In this document: in pieces, positions 44,366-53,585 of the stretch
How the letters are laid out: each line of letters starts with the position of its first letter
Numbering within the stretch: position 1 is the stretch's first letter
From: Spirobacillus cienkowskii
Lineage (GTDB): Bacteria > Bdellovibrionota_B > Oligoflexia > Silvanigrellales > Silvanigrellaceae
Length of the DNA stretch: 64,000 nucleotides
Direction of reading: 5' to 3'
NCBI GenBank assembly: GCA_003339605.1
Contig: QOVW01000061.1
Location: 1-64,000, forward strand
Translations under genes and position numbers: made by a program
Notes under the pieces: generated by a model
What the model was told of the DNA's origin: nothing
The model's input: only the letters and a program-made list of their open reading frames with translations
Database searches by the model: none

Positions 44366-47300
44366 ATGAAATTTACTGATATTTTTATTCGCAGACCCGT
44401 TCTTGCTTCGGTAATTAGCATCCTCATTTTTATGTTAGGTTTAAAAGCACTATTTAATTTAGAAGTTCGGCAATATCCTAAAGTCGAAAATACCGTTATT
44501 ACAATTTTGACTTCGTATCCTGGCGCCAATGCAGAATTGATTCAAGGTTTTATTACCCAACCGTTGCAAACCTCTGTGGCATCTGCTGAAGGTATTGATT
44601 TTATCAACTCGACAAGTTCTCAAGGATTGAGTAAAATTGAGGCACATTTAAAACTTAATTTTAACTCACTCACTGCCTTTACGGACATCTCAGCTAAAGT
44701 GAATGCAGTGAGAGCCTTAATTCCAAAGGAAGCAAACGATCCGGTCATTAGCAAAACAACGGGAAGCTCTGTTGCTTTGGTATATATTAGCTATTCCAGT
44801 GACAAAATGACCCGCCCCCAAATTTACGATCTGTTAAATAGAGTTGTGCAACCAAAAATTCAATCGGTTGCGGGAGTATCAAGCGCAGACATACTTGGTG
44901 GTAACCCTTTTGCCATGCGTATTTGGCTGCGACCTGAAAAAATGGCCGCCCTGGGAATTACGACAGAAGACGTCACAAATTCTCTGCGAGCAAATAGCTA
45001 TCTCTCTGCTGCAGGACAATTAAAAGGCGAATTCACAATTACCAACGTCAGTGCCAAAACCGATTTGCACAGCGAAGAAGAATTTAAAGCACTTGTTGTT
45101 AAACAAAATAATAGAAATTTGATTCATTTAAGAGACGTGGCTGACGTTGAATTGGGATCGCAAAGCTACGCATCTTCTGTGACTTTTAACGGAAAAAAAG
45201 GAGTTTTTATTGGTGTGCAAGCCGTTCCTTCGGCAAACCCTTTAACTGTCGTGAAAGACGTGCGTGCTATTCTGCCAGAAATTGAAAAAATATTGCCACC
45301 TAGTTTAAAGCAAGAAGTTGTTTATGATTCTACCGAATTTATTTCTGCTTCAATTCAAGATGTGATTAAAACACTCATAGAAGCTACAATTATTGTTGTG
45401 TTGGTGATCTTTTTATTTTTAGGGACTTTTCGATCTGTTAGCATACCTATTGTCACAATTCCGTTATCGCTGGTTGGCGTAGCTTCAATTATGCTTGCAA
45501 TGGGGTATTCTATTAATCTTTTAACCCTTCTTGCCATGGTTTTAGCAATTGGTTTGGTTGTTGATGATGCAATTGTTGTTGTGGAAAACATCCAACGCCA
45601 TATTGAAGAAGGAAAAACACCATTTCAAGCATCTCTTATAGGAGCTCAAGAAATTGCGTTACCTGTTATCACGATGACGATTACCCTTGCTGCGGTTTAT
45701 GCACCAATTGGATTAATGGGAGGATTAACAGGTGCATTATTTAAAGAATTTGCGTTAACTCTTGCCGCAACTGTGATTGTTTCAGGCGTTGTTGCTCTCA
45801 CTTTGTCTCCAATGATGTGTGCACAAATTTTAAAACACGAACAATCTGATTTTAAGCTTGTGAAGTGGATTGATAAAAAATTTAAAGGGTTACAAAAAGG
45901 CTACGAAGAAACTCTGCATGTCGTTTTACAAAGCAAAAAAACAATGCTAATTTTTGCTGCAGTGGTTTTAACAAGTACTTATTTTTTATTTACATTAACT
46001 CCAAAAGAACTGGCACCTAAAGAAGATCAAGGATTTCTTTTAACAATCACCAGTGCTCCTCAGTATGCAAATTTACAATACTTAGAAAAGTATACCCACG
46101 AAATAGACAAAGTCCTTTCAAAATTTGATGAGCGCGCCGCAAATTTTAACATAAACGGTATGGGTAGCGAAAATACTGCCTTTACAGGAATTATTTTTAA
46201 ACCATGGCAAGAAAGAAATCGCTCGACATTAAAGATGTCTGAACCAATTCAAAAAGAACTTGCAAAAATTGCTGGCGTCAAGTCATTTGTTATCCCCTTG
46301 CCCGATTTGCCAACAGGAAGTGGCGGCTTTCCTGTACAGTTTGTGTTAAAAACAACAGATGATTACACTGTGCTTTACAATACAATGGAAGAACTGAAAG
46401 TTGCGGCCAAAAAAAGTGGTTTATTTATTGTCACAGATAGTGATTTAAGCTTTGAACAACCACAGTTAAATATCAATATTGACAAGCTCAAGGCATCAGA
46501 AATGGGAATCACAATGCAAACCATTGGTACCACACTTTCTACAATGCTGAGTTCAGGTTATTCAAATCTTTTTAGTATTAATGGTAGAAGCTATCAGGTG
46601 ATTCCTCAATTAAAAGATTCTGATAGACGCTCTCCAACTGATCTGAATAAAACATATGTTAAAAATAACAGTGGTACGCTTGTTCCTTTGGCTAATTTTG
46701 TAAGCTATACCACCACGACTGTGCCCAATTCTTTAAATCAATTTCAACAATTAAATTCTGCCACGTTTTCTGCTGTGATGATGCCAGGACAAACAACGGC
46801 AACAGGCTTAAATTTTTTAAAAGAAACCGCAGATAAAATTATGCCTCATGGCATGACCTATGATTTTTCAGGTGGTTCTCGTATCGAACAAACAGAAGGA
46901 AATGCTCTATTATATACGTTTGCCTTTGCATTAATTGTGATCTTTCTAGTTCTTGCAGCACAATTTGAAAGCTTTAGAGACCCTTTAATTATTCTTGTGA
47001 GTGTGCCTATGGCAATTTGTGGCGCTTTATTGCCTCTTAATGCTGGTTTAGCCACAATTAATATTTACACCCAAATTGGACTTATCACTCTTATTGGCTT
47101 AATTTCTAAACATGGAATATTATTAGTTGAGTTTGCAAATGATCTCAAAAACAAAGAACACTGTGATGTTGTCACTGCTATTAAAAAAGCAGCTTCTGTG
47201 CGGTTACGTCCAATTTTAATGACAACAGCTGCCATGGTTTTAGGAGTTTTGCCATTGGTATTTGCATCTGGAGCGGGTGCGGCAAGTCGATTTAATATTG

Positions 47301-47395
47301 GAATAGTAATAGCCTTTGGCTTATCAATAGGAACTCTGTTTACATTATTTATTGTGCCTACAATGTATATTTTAATTTCTAATAAAAATCGTTAG
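44366..47395 (+). CDS. RND efflux pump, inner-membrane HAE1-type permease
   Basis: A 1009-aa proton-driven exporter of the AcrB/MexB group. It starts KFTDIFIRRPVLASVISIL, has the paired aspartates in GLVVDDAIVVVEN of TM4 that relay protons, the ASVRLRPILMTTAAMVLGVL motif near TM10 and two large periplasmic loops, all normal in length. Likely exports hydrophobic or cationic compounds; substrate cannot be predicted. It forms a two-gene unit with the adaptor 25 bases upstream. The 218 bases that follow are AT-rich and contain only short, weak inverted repeats. Confidence 0.95.
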   Translation: MKFTDIFIRRPVLASVISILIFMLGLKALFNLEVRQYPKVENTVITILTSYPGANAELIQGFITQPLQTSVASAEGIDFINSTSSQGLSKIEAHLKLNFNSLTAFTDISAKVNAVRALIPKEANDPVISKTTGSSVALVYISYSSDKMTRPQIYDLLNRVVQPKIQSVAGVSSADILGGNPFAMRIWLRPEKMAALGITTEDVTNSLRANSYLSAAGQLKGEFTITNVSAKTDLHSEEEFKALVVKQNNRNLIHLRDVADVELGSQSYASSVTFNGKKGVFIGVQAVPSANPLTVVKDVRAILPEIEKILPPSLKQEVVYDSTEFISASIQDVIKTLIEATIIVVLVIFLFLGTFRSVSIPIVTIPLSLVGVASIMLAMGYSINLLTLLAMVLAIGLVVDDAIVVVENIQRHIEEGKTPFQASLIGAQEIALPVITMTITLAAVYAPIGLMGGLTGALFKEFALTLAATVIVSGVVALTLSPMMCAQILKHEQSDFKLVKWIDKKFKGLQKGYEETLHVVLQSKKTMLIFAAVVLTSTYFLFTLTPKELAPKEDQGFLLTITSAPQYANLQYLEKYTHEIDKVLSKFDERAANFNINGMGSENTAFTGIIFKPWQERNRSTLKMSEPIQKELAKIAGVKSFVIPLPDLPTGSGGFPVQFVLKTTDDYTVLYNTMEELKVAAKKSGLFIVTDSDLSFEQPQLNINIDKLKASEMGITMQTIGTTLSTMLSSGYSNLFSINGRSYQVIPQLKDSDRRSPTDLNKTYVKNNSGTLVPLANFVSYTTTTVPNSLNQFQQLNSATFSAVMMPGQTTATGLNFLKETADKIMPHGMTYDFSGGSRIEQTEGNALLYTFAFALIVIFLVLAAQFESFRDPLIILVSVPMAICGALLPLNAGLATINIYTQIGLITLIGLISKHGILLVEFANDLKNKEHCDVVTAIKKAASVRLRPILMTTAAMVLGVLPLVFASGAGAASRFNIGIVIAFGLSIGTLFTLFIVPTMYILISNKNR

Positions 47396-47613
47396 TTATT
47401 ATAAAGATTCATTTAATTATAAATTTTTAAATTTTTATTTTAATATTCTTAACATAGACCTACAAAAAACTGAGTTTTTAAATTATTGATTTATGATATC
47501 AATTAAAATATAGTGTTGGCTTAATTGCATTTTTAGCAATTTTAGTAATTTTATAGAAGGCGCCTGTTTCTTTCTAAAGTTAAATTTCCAATTTAATAAG
47601 GAAATCTCAAACC

Positions 47614-49152
47614 ATGACAAAGGTAACAAAAATAAACCTATTATTTCTTTCTTTAGGTTCAATTATTGGTTCTGGATGGCTTTACGGTGCATTTTATACA
47701 GCAAAAACAGCGGGAAACTCTGGAGTTATTTCTTGGGTTCTTGGCGGAATTATGTATGCTATTATTGCATTAAGTTATGCTGAAGTTGCATTAAATAAAA
47801 ATTTTAATAATCTTTCTGAAGCCGCTGGCTTTACTTTTGGCAATAGTGGCAAAACTTTAGTGAGCATCTTAACATGGATCTGGACTGCGCTAATTCCACC
47901 TATCGAAGTCCAAGCAACAATTCAGTACGCTTCAAACTATTTTCCATGGATCAAAGGAGATTCTAAAGATTTTAGTTTATCAATATATGGAGTTTTGTTT
48001 GCAGTTTTTCTTATGTTTGTTATGTTTTTTATAAATATATTTGCTATCAATACTGTTGGAAAATTTAATAAATGGATTACAGTCTTTAAAGTGATTGTTC
48101 CTTCTGTCGTAATTGGCATTTTCTGTTATGTTATCTTTCTAAATCCGCAGAATGCAATGCAAAATCTAAGTTCTGATATCTTTAGCAGCGGGATGAGTGG
48201 AACATTAACAGCAATTTCTTCTTGTGGTATTGCATTTTCTTTTATTGGATTTCAAACAGCAATTTTTCTTGCAAATGAAACTGTCAATCCCCAGAGAAAT
48301 GTTCCTTTTGCTGTATTTGGTTCAATATTTATAGCATGTATTATTTATGTGTTACTCCAAATTACATTTAACTTATCAATTCCTTCACAATATCTTTCAA
48401 ATGGCTGGGAAAACTTAAACTTTAATGGCGATGCGGGTCCAATTGCTGGTTTACTTGCAATTTTTGGTTTTGTCTCAATCAGTCTTTTTTTATATGTTGA
48501 CGCCATTATTTCTCCTTTTGGTACAGGATTGAGCTACAAAATTTCGGCATCTCGTGTACTGAGCGATATGGGAAGTTCTAAAATTTTGCCTAAATTTCTC
48601 TCGCTTAAAAATCGATTTGGCTCGCCATATGTGTCAAACTTTTTAAATTTTTTAATTGGTGTTGCATTTATATTAAGTGTTTCTGGTTGGCAAAATATGA
48701 TTACGATATTATGTGGACTCATCATTTTAACAACAACATATGTTCCCTTATACGCTTTGTATGCAAGAGGCTCCCAATATTTTGAAAGTAGTTTTAAAAC
48801 TAAAAATTATAACTTTATTTCTTTTTTGAGTTTTTATTTTTCTAACTTAATGCTTGTTTGGTGTGGCTGGGAAACTGTTAAGTATATTTTAGTCGTTTTT
48901 AGTATCCTCTTTGTATATATTTTAGTCAAAGATATTTTTAAAAGAAATTTTCAGTTTAATTCAATTTTTCATATTCTTATACCAATACATATGTTTTCTA
49001 TTGGCACAACAACTTATTTAAAAATAAATATTGATTCTGTTTATTTTGAACTTGTTAGTCAGTTTTTAATATCGTTAATATTAATTGTTTATTTAAAGTT
49101 TTTGATTTTAAAAAATCCAGCAGAAGTAAATAAAAAAGAAGTTACGTTTTAA
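47614..49152 (+). CDS. APC family amino acid permease
   Basis: A 512-aa membrane protein with about 12 spans. TM1 has the broken-helix motif GSIIGSGWLYGAFYTAKTAG, which binds the substrate amino group in the APC superfamily, and SFIGFQTAIFLANETVNPQRN matches the TM6 region. Likely imports or exchanges an amino acid or amine. AAGGAAA precedes the ATG by ten bases. It is separate from the RND genes and runs tail to tail with asnS, nine bases apart. Confidence 0.92.
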   Translation: MTKVTKINLLFLSLGSIIGSGWLYGAFYTAKTAGNSGVISWVLGGIMYAIIALSYAEVALNKNFNNLSEAAGFTFGNSGKTLVSILTWIWTALIPPIEVQATIQYASNYFPWIKGDSKDFSLSIYGVLFAVFLMFVMFFINIFAINTVGKFNKWITVFKVIVPSVVIGIFCYVIFLNPQNAMQNLSSDIFSSGMSGTLTAISSCGIAFSFIGFQTAIFLANETVNPQRNVPFAVFGSIFIACIIYVLLQITFNLSIPSQYLSNGWENLNFNGDAGPIAGLLAIFGFVSISLFLYVDAIISPFGTGLSYKISASRVLSDMGSSKILPKFLSLKNRFGSPYVSNFLNFLIGVAFILSVSGWQNMITILCGLIILTTTYVPLYALYARGSQYFESSFKTKNYNFISFLSFYFSNLMLVWCGWETVKYILVVFSILFVYILVKDIFKRNFQFNSIFHILIPIHMFSIGTTTYLKINIDSVYFELVSQFLISLILIVYLKFLILKNPAEVNKKEVTF

Positions 49153-49161
49153 AAATAATAA

Positions 49162-50565
49162 TTAAAACTTACAATTTCCAGGCGTACGCGGAAATGGTAT
49201 CACATCACGAATATTGCCAGCACCTGTGATCCACATAATCAATCGCTCTAAACCTAAACCAAATCCAGCATGAGGCACATTGCCAAAACGGCGTAAACTT
49301 ACATACCAATCCATATGATCCGTATCGATTGATTTTGCCTTCATGCGCTGAATGAGCACATCTTCGCGATCTTCACGCTGACTTCCGCCAACAACTTCGC
49401 CAATACCAGGCATCAACACGTCCATAGCTCGCACTGTTTTGCCATCATCATTGAGATACATGTAAAACGCTTTGAGTTCTTCGGGGTAATTGTAAACAAT
49501 GGTTGGAGATTTAAAGTGTTCTTCACATAAGTAACGCTCATGCTCACTTTTTAAATCGCATCCCCAGTAAACAGGATACTCAAATGTTTTATTTGCTTTT
49601 TGTAAAATATCGATAGCTTCAGAATAGCTCACTTTAATAAACGGATTATCTATTGCCATGTTAAGGTATTCTCTTGTATTAATTTGATGTTTTTGAATAC
49701 AAACATCCAAATCATCGGCACAATTGTGCAAAACATCGGCAACAACAAAGCGAATCAGATCTTGAGCCAGTTGCATATTGTCTTCTAAATTTGCAAAAGC
49801 AACTTCTGGCTCGATCATCCAAAATTCTGCAAGATGGCGCGATGTGTTTGAGTTTTCTGCACGAAATGTAGGCCCAAATGTGTAAACTTTATTTAAACCC
49901 ATTGTCAACAATTCACCCTCTAGCTGACCTGTCACACATAGCATTGCAGGCTCTGCAAAAAAGTCTTGGGTAAAATCGGTTTCACCATTTTTGTTTTTAG
50001 GCACTTTAGCAAAATCAAAGTTTGTGACTTTAAAAGATTCTCCAGCGCCCTCGCCATCTGCCGTTGTTAAAATTGGTGTGTGCACATAACAAAAAGCACG
50101 CTCCGTAAAAAATTGATGAATGGCATAACTCACACGACTACGAATTCTAAAAATACTTGCATAGGTTGACGTTCTCATTCGTAAATGAGCAACTTCTCGA
50201 AGATATTCGAGTGACATTTCTTTTTTTTGCAATGGATAGGTTTCTGGATCAGCAAGGCCAAATAGAGAAACAGCTTGTGCGTGCAACTCGTATTTTTGTC
50301 CTTTACCTGGACTTAATACAAGATTTCCTTGAACTTGAATAGAACAGCCTGTGGTCAGCTTTTCAATGTCGCTATAATTTTTTAAATTTGCATCCACAAC
50401 GATCTGCAACGATTTCGCACATGTGCCATCATTAAGTTCAACAAAAGAAAACTTTTTTGAGCCTCTCCGCGTTCTGACCCACCCTGCAACAGTAATTGTT
50501 GAAGGAGGAATTTTATCGTGATGGATGTCTAAAATTTGGGTTAGACCAGAAAGTAAAGTTGCCAT
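49162..50565 (-). CDS. asnS: Asparaginyl-tRNA synthetase
   Basis: Class IIb synthetase that charges tRNA-Asn. An N-terminal OB-fold binds the anticodon (ITVAGWVRTRRGSKKFSFVE), followed by motif 1/2 segments (AFCYVHTPILTTADGEGAGE, FRAENSNTSRHLAEFWMIEPE) and motif 3 GLGLERLIMWITGAGNIRDV. The FRAEnSnTsRHLaEF signature separates AsnRS from AspRS. ATG 50565 (MATLL) has AAGGTG seven bases before it; an earlier in-frame ATG at 50601 is not supported. Length 467 aa is standard. Confidence 0.97.
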   Translation of the reverse strand: MATLLSGLTQILDIHHDKIPPSTITVAGWVRTRRGSKKFSFVELNDGTCAKSLQIVVDANLKNYSDIEKLTTGCSIQVQGNLVLSPGKGQKYELHAQAVSLFGLADPETYPLQKKEMSLEYLREVAHLRMRTSTYASIFRIRSRVSYAIHQFFTERAFCYVHTPILTTADGEGAGESFKVTNFDFAKVPKNKNGETDFTQDFFAEPAMLCVTGQLEGELLTMGLNKVYTFGPTFRAENSNTSRHLAEFWMIEPEVAFANLEDNMQLAQDLIRFVVADVLHNCADDLDVCIQKHQINTREYLNMAIDNPFIKVSYSEAIDILQKANKTFEYPVYWGCDLKSEHERYLCEEHFKSPTIVYNYPEELKAFYMYLNDDGKTVRAMDVLMPGIGEVVGGSQREDREDVLIQRMKAKSIDTDHMDWYVSLRRFGNVPHAGFGLGLERLIMWITGAGNIRDVIPFPRTPGNCKF

Positions 50566-50720
50566 TATGTCACCTTTGAACATTATTAAAAATAGGTACA
50601 CGTAAAATAATTTGGGATTAAATAATTTTTTGATACAATATAGGTATCAAAACATCCAATCAAAGGCTTAAAGTATGTCATAAGCCTATAAAAATCGCAA
50701 TAGATAGGAGAATTCCTTTG

Positions 50721-51554
50721 ATGGTATTAAAAAAAACCTCATTATCTCTCAATTTATTGTTGCTGCAAATAATCGTTTTAATTCAAATATTTTTCTTTAA
50801 TTTCAGCACCTTTGCTAAAAGCGGAATCACATTTGAAAGACAATTTGAAAGAGATTCTGAACGTTGGACGTTGACAACCAATTTTACAGAAGGAGGAAAA
50901 AATAAAAATATTAATCTTTTATTTAGGCTTTTTAATGATGGCAAGAGCTCTAAATCACGCCCACGCTTAGAACCATACCTTTATGGATTTTGGTATAAAG
51001 GATTACAAAATAATGGGACAACCTGGGAAGCCACAGGATATGGCGGTTTTATTTATTTTAACAACTTTATCTCGGGTACGTTTAACATCACAACACCAAA
51101 TATTGTCCTTGGCATTACTGGCGAAAGCCGGGACGAAAGAAAAAAAGGAAATGGCATTATGACATCCTATGGGCCATCTCTAAGATTATTTGGCTTAAAT
51201 CAACAGGATACAGCGCTTTATCTCAATTTTAAACATACCAAACGAGAATTACAGGGAGTTGCCTATCAAGAATGGAACTGGGAAGCGGCGGCTGTCATCT
51301 ATCTTGCTCATAATCTTAGAGCTGAGGGATCGTGGCTGTTTTCAAACAGCGACTGGCGTGCCTCCCCTTCAAACTTTGCCGAACAAAAGGGTTTTAAAAT
51401 TGGTGGAGGCATCGAAATTGGGATTTTACGGATTGACGGATTTTATGAAAGGACAATGTACACAATAAAAGATCCCACAGCTCTTGCCGATGCCAGCAAA
51501 GCACAACCATTTGATGAAGCTCGCCAAGTGATTAAAATTGGGATATCTTTATAA
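50721..51554 (+). CDS. Predicted outer-membrane beta-barrel protein, unknown function
   Basis: About 277 aa. Residues 1-33 are a signal peptide (LLLLQIIVLIQIFFFNFSTF-AKS). The mature part has many short amphipathic strands with aromatic ends (ERWTLTTNFTEGG, GFWYKGLQNNGTTWEATGYG, ALYLNFKHTKRELQ, IEIGILRIDGFYERTMY), which suggests a beta-barrel, but the last strand ends VIKIGISL, weaker than the usual terminal Phe. I recognise no family. The start is ATG 50721, with a TTG at 50718 as alternative; AGGAG fits either. No partner gene on this strand. Confidence 0.6.
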   Translation: MVLKKTSLSLNLLLLQIIVLIQIFFFNFSTFAKSGITFERQFERDSERWTLTTNFTEGGKNKNINLLFRLFNDGKSSKSRPRLEPYLYGFWYKGLQNNGTTWEATGYGGFIYFNNFISGTFNITTPNIVLGITGESRDERKKGNGIMTSYGPSLRLFGLNQQDTALYLNFKHTKRELQGVAYQEWNWEAAAVIYLAHNLRAEGSWLFSNSDWRASPSNFAEQKGFKIGGGIEIGILRIDGFYERTMYTIKDPTALADASKAQPFDEARQVIKIGISL

Positions 51555-51585
51555 GTGATTTATTATTACTCATCATTTTTTAATT

Positions 51586-52671
51586 TTAATGATAGGAACG
51601 TGAAAATTCTGTTTTGGAACACTCAACAATAATTCTTTCTGCGATCTTCTGCAAGGGTAGCACCACATCAATGGCTCCTTTTTCAATTGCAACCCTTGGC
51701 ATACCAAATACAACGCTTGTTTTCTCGTCTTGTGCTATATTAAAGCTTCCTGCTTTTTTCATTTGTAATAAACCATTAGAACCATCTGATCCCATCCCAG
51801 TTAAAATAACGCCTAAAGCTTTTTTACCAAGGTGCTCGGCAACTGATAAAAATAATGGCTCTGCCGAAGGACGAACTCCATGAATAAGAGGCCCTTCTTT
51901 AATTTTAACAAACAATTCGTGGCCAATCCGAGACACTTCCATATGCTTATCGCCTGGAGCTAACAGTGCTTTTCCTGGTTCAATTTTTGCATGATCAACA
52001 GCCACTTTGACCTCAAAACGACACACATGCGCTAGTGTTTCTGCATAGCTTTCTAAAAATTCTTTTTGCATGTGCTGCACAATTAACGTAGCAGGAATAT
52101 TTGCAGGCAACTGACTTAATACAAATTTTAACGCTTCTGTCCCACCAGTTGATGCGGCAAAAGCCAAAAGTTGAATTCTTAATTCTGGAGGCAGTAATTC
52201 GATATTTTGTGGCTTAGGAGCAAGTTTTTCAATAATTTGATTAGAACAAATTGCAGACGACACTAAACGAACTTTGGTAATAAACTGTTGTGCAACTTTT
52301 TTTATATCTGTCCCCGGAGATAAAATTTGTTTTGGAAAAATATCGATTGCTCCCAACTCTAAAGCTTTTAAGGCATTTTTAGAATTTTCTGTTGCAAAAC
52401 TGCTGACAATAAGTGTTGGTGTGGGTTGCTCTTGCATTGCTTGCTGCAAAAAAGTCAAACCATCCATTTTTGGCATACGCAAATCTAGCGTCATGACATC
52501 TGGGCGTAATTTTTTTAATAGCTCTAAACCCATAATTGGATCGGGAGCATCACCAACGACCTCTATTTTTTCATCATAGGATAATAGACTTGTAAAAAAT
52601 TTGCGCATTGAAATAGAATCATCAACAATTAATACACGAATTTTATTTGGATTACTTACAGAAGTATTCAA
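51586..52671 (-). CDS. cheB: CheB-type chemotaxis methylesterase (response regulator)
   Basis: Removes receptor methyl groups and deamidates receptor glutamines when phosphorylated. The receiver domain (about 1-125) has VDDSISMRKFF and the phosphorylated Asp63 in MTLDLRMPKMDG. After a short linker, the methylesterase domain carries the triad Ser174 (FAASTGGTEAL), His200 (LIVQHMQKEF) and Asp296 (TGMGSDGSNG). The start is a TTG with GGAG five bases ahead. It stands without cheA, cheW or cheR as neighbours; the only cheR in the window is 37 kb away. Confidence 0.96.
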   Translation of the reverse strand: MNTSVSNPNKIRVLIVDDSISMRKFFTSLLSYDEKIEVVGDAPDPIMGLELLKKLRPDVMTLDLRMPKMDGLTFLQQAMQEQPTPTLIVSSFATENSKNALKALELGAIDIFPKQILSPGTDIKKVAQQFITKVRLVSSAICSNQIIEKLAPKPQNIELLPPELRIQLLAFAASTGGTEALKFVLSQLPANIPATLIVQHMQKEFLESYAETLAHVCRFEVKVAVDHAKIEPGKALLAPGDKHMEVSRIGHELFVKIKEGPLIHGVRPSAEPLFLSVAEHLGKKALGVILTGMGSDGSNGLLQMKKAGSFNIAQDEKTSVVFGMPRVAIEKGAIDVVLPLQKIAERIIVECSKTEFSRSYH

Positions 52672-52757
52672 AAAATCTCCATAACTTTTGCAGCTAGAAA
52701 AAATGTATATAAATTATTATAATTTGTTTTTTGCTGTTTGCAAAAGAAATGCCAATT

Positions 52758-53585
52758 TTAAGAAGGTGTAATAAAACGAGCCTTTTCTTGCAGTGCTATT
52801 TGTAGTTTTTCTTGTAAATAAAATACTTGCATTAATGAAAGTGCCTTAGCAGGGGCGCACATTCCTGTTTGTGTTCTGTCCTTATGCAAAAAAGCGTCGG
52901 TTATGGTATTCTTGTGAAGTTGGCCGTTTGCAATTTGCACTGCCGTCCCAACAATATTACGAATCATATTTTTTAAAAAACCATCCCCCCAAACATCAAC
53001 AACCAACAGCTCCGGACATAGAGGGTGACTCCAAGCATCAATATTAAAAATCCGTCGAACCGTTGTTTTAGCAGAACAATCAGACGATCGAAATGCTGCA
53101 AAATCATGCTCACCAATAAATTCTTGCAAAGACGATTGAATATCAAATAACGAAAGCTTTCCTTTAACATGCCAACATCTGGGAGTATAAAAACTATGCT
53201 CTGCAAAGCCATACCAAATTAAATAACGATAATGTTTGCCCAAAGCATGAAAACGAGAATGAAATTCTGATGCTACAAACTCAGCCGCATAAATTGAAAT
53301 AGAAAGCTTTAAATGAGAATGCAAAATTCCATTTAAACCCTTTAAAATTCTTTCTTCCGTTAAAACCGTGTCCGTATAAAAATTTAAAACATAATGCTGT
53401 GCATGCACACCTGCATCCAATCGACTGCAACCAACCAGTTCTACCTTTTCGCGACTTAAAATAAACCAAGCGTTTGTAAGGGCTTCCTGAACAGTAAAGA
53501 CATGAGGCTGGTACTGATAACCACTAAATTTTTCTCCATTCCATGATACTGTTAATTTTAAGTTCCGTTTTTGATTCTCAATCAT
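52758..53585 (-). CDS. truA: tRNA pseudouridine synthase A, divergent
   Basis: Makes pseudouridine at positions 38-40 of tRNA anticodon stems. It has SWNGEKFSGYQYQP, the catalytic Asp57 in CSRLDAGVHAQ (the usual GRTD is SRLD here), FHSRFHALGKHYRYLIWYG and the GDGFLKNMIRNIVGT segment. Length 275 aa is normal. The ATG touches the uvrB stop with no gap, and a GGTGAAC ribosome site lies inside the uvrB end, so translation is coupled. The relaxed signature leaves a small chance of a different RNA target. Confidence 0.93.
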   Translation of the reverse strand: MIENQKRNLKLTVSWNGEKFSGYQYQPHVFTVQEALTNAWFILSREKVELVGCSRLDAGVHAQHYVLNFYTDTVLTEERILKGLNGILHSHLKLSISIYAAEFVASEFHSRFHALGKHYRYLIWYGFAEHSFYTPRCWHVKGKLSLFDIQSSLQEFIGEHDFAAFRSSDCSAKTTVRRIFNIDAWSHPLCPELLVVDVWGDGFLKNMIRNIVGTAVQIANGQLHKNTITDAFLHKDRTQTGMCAPAKALSLMQVFYLQEKLQIALQEKARFITPS

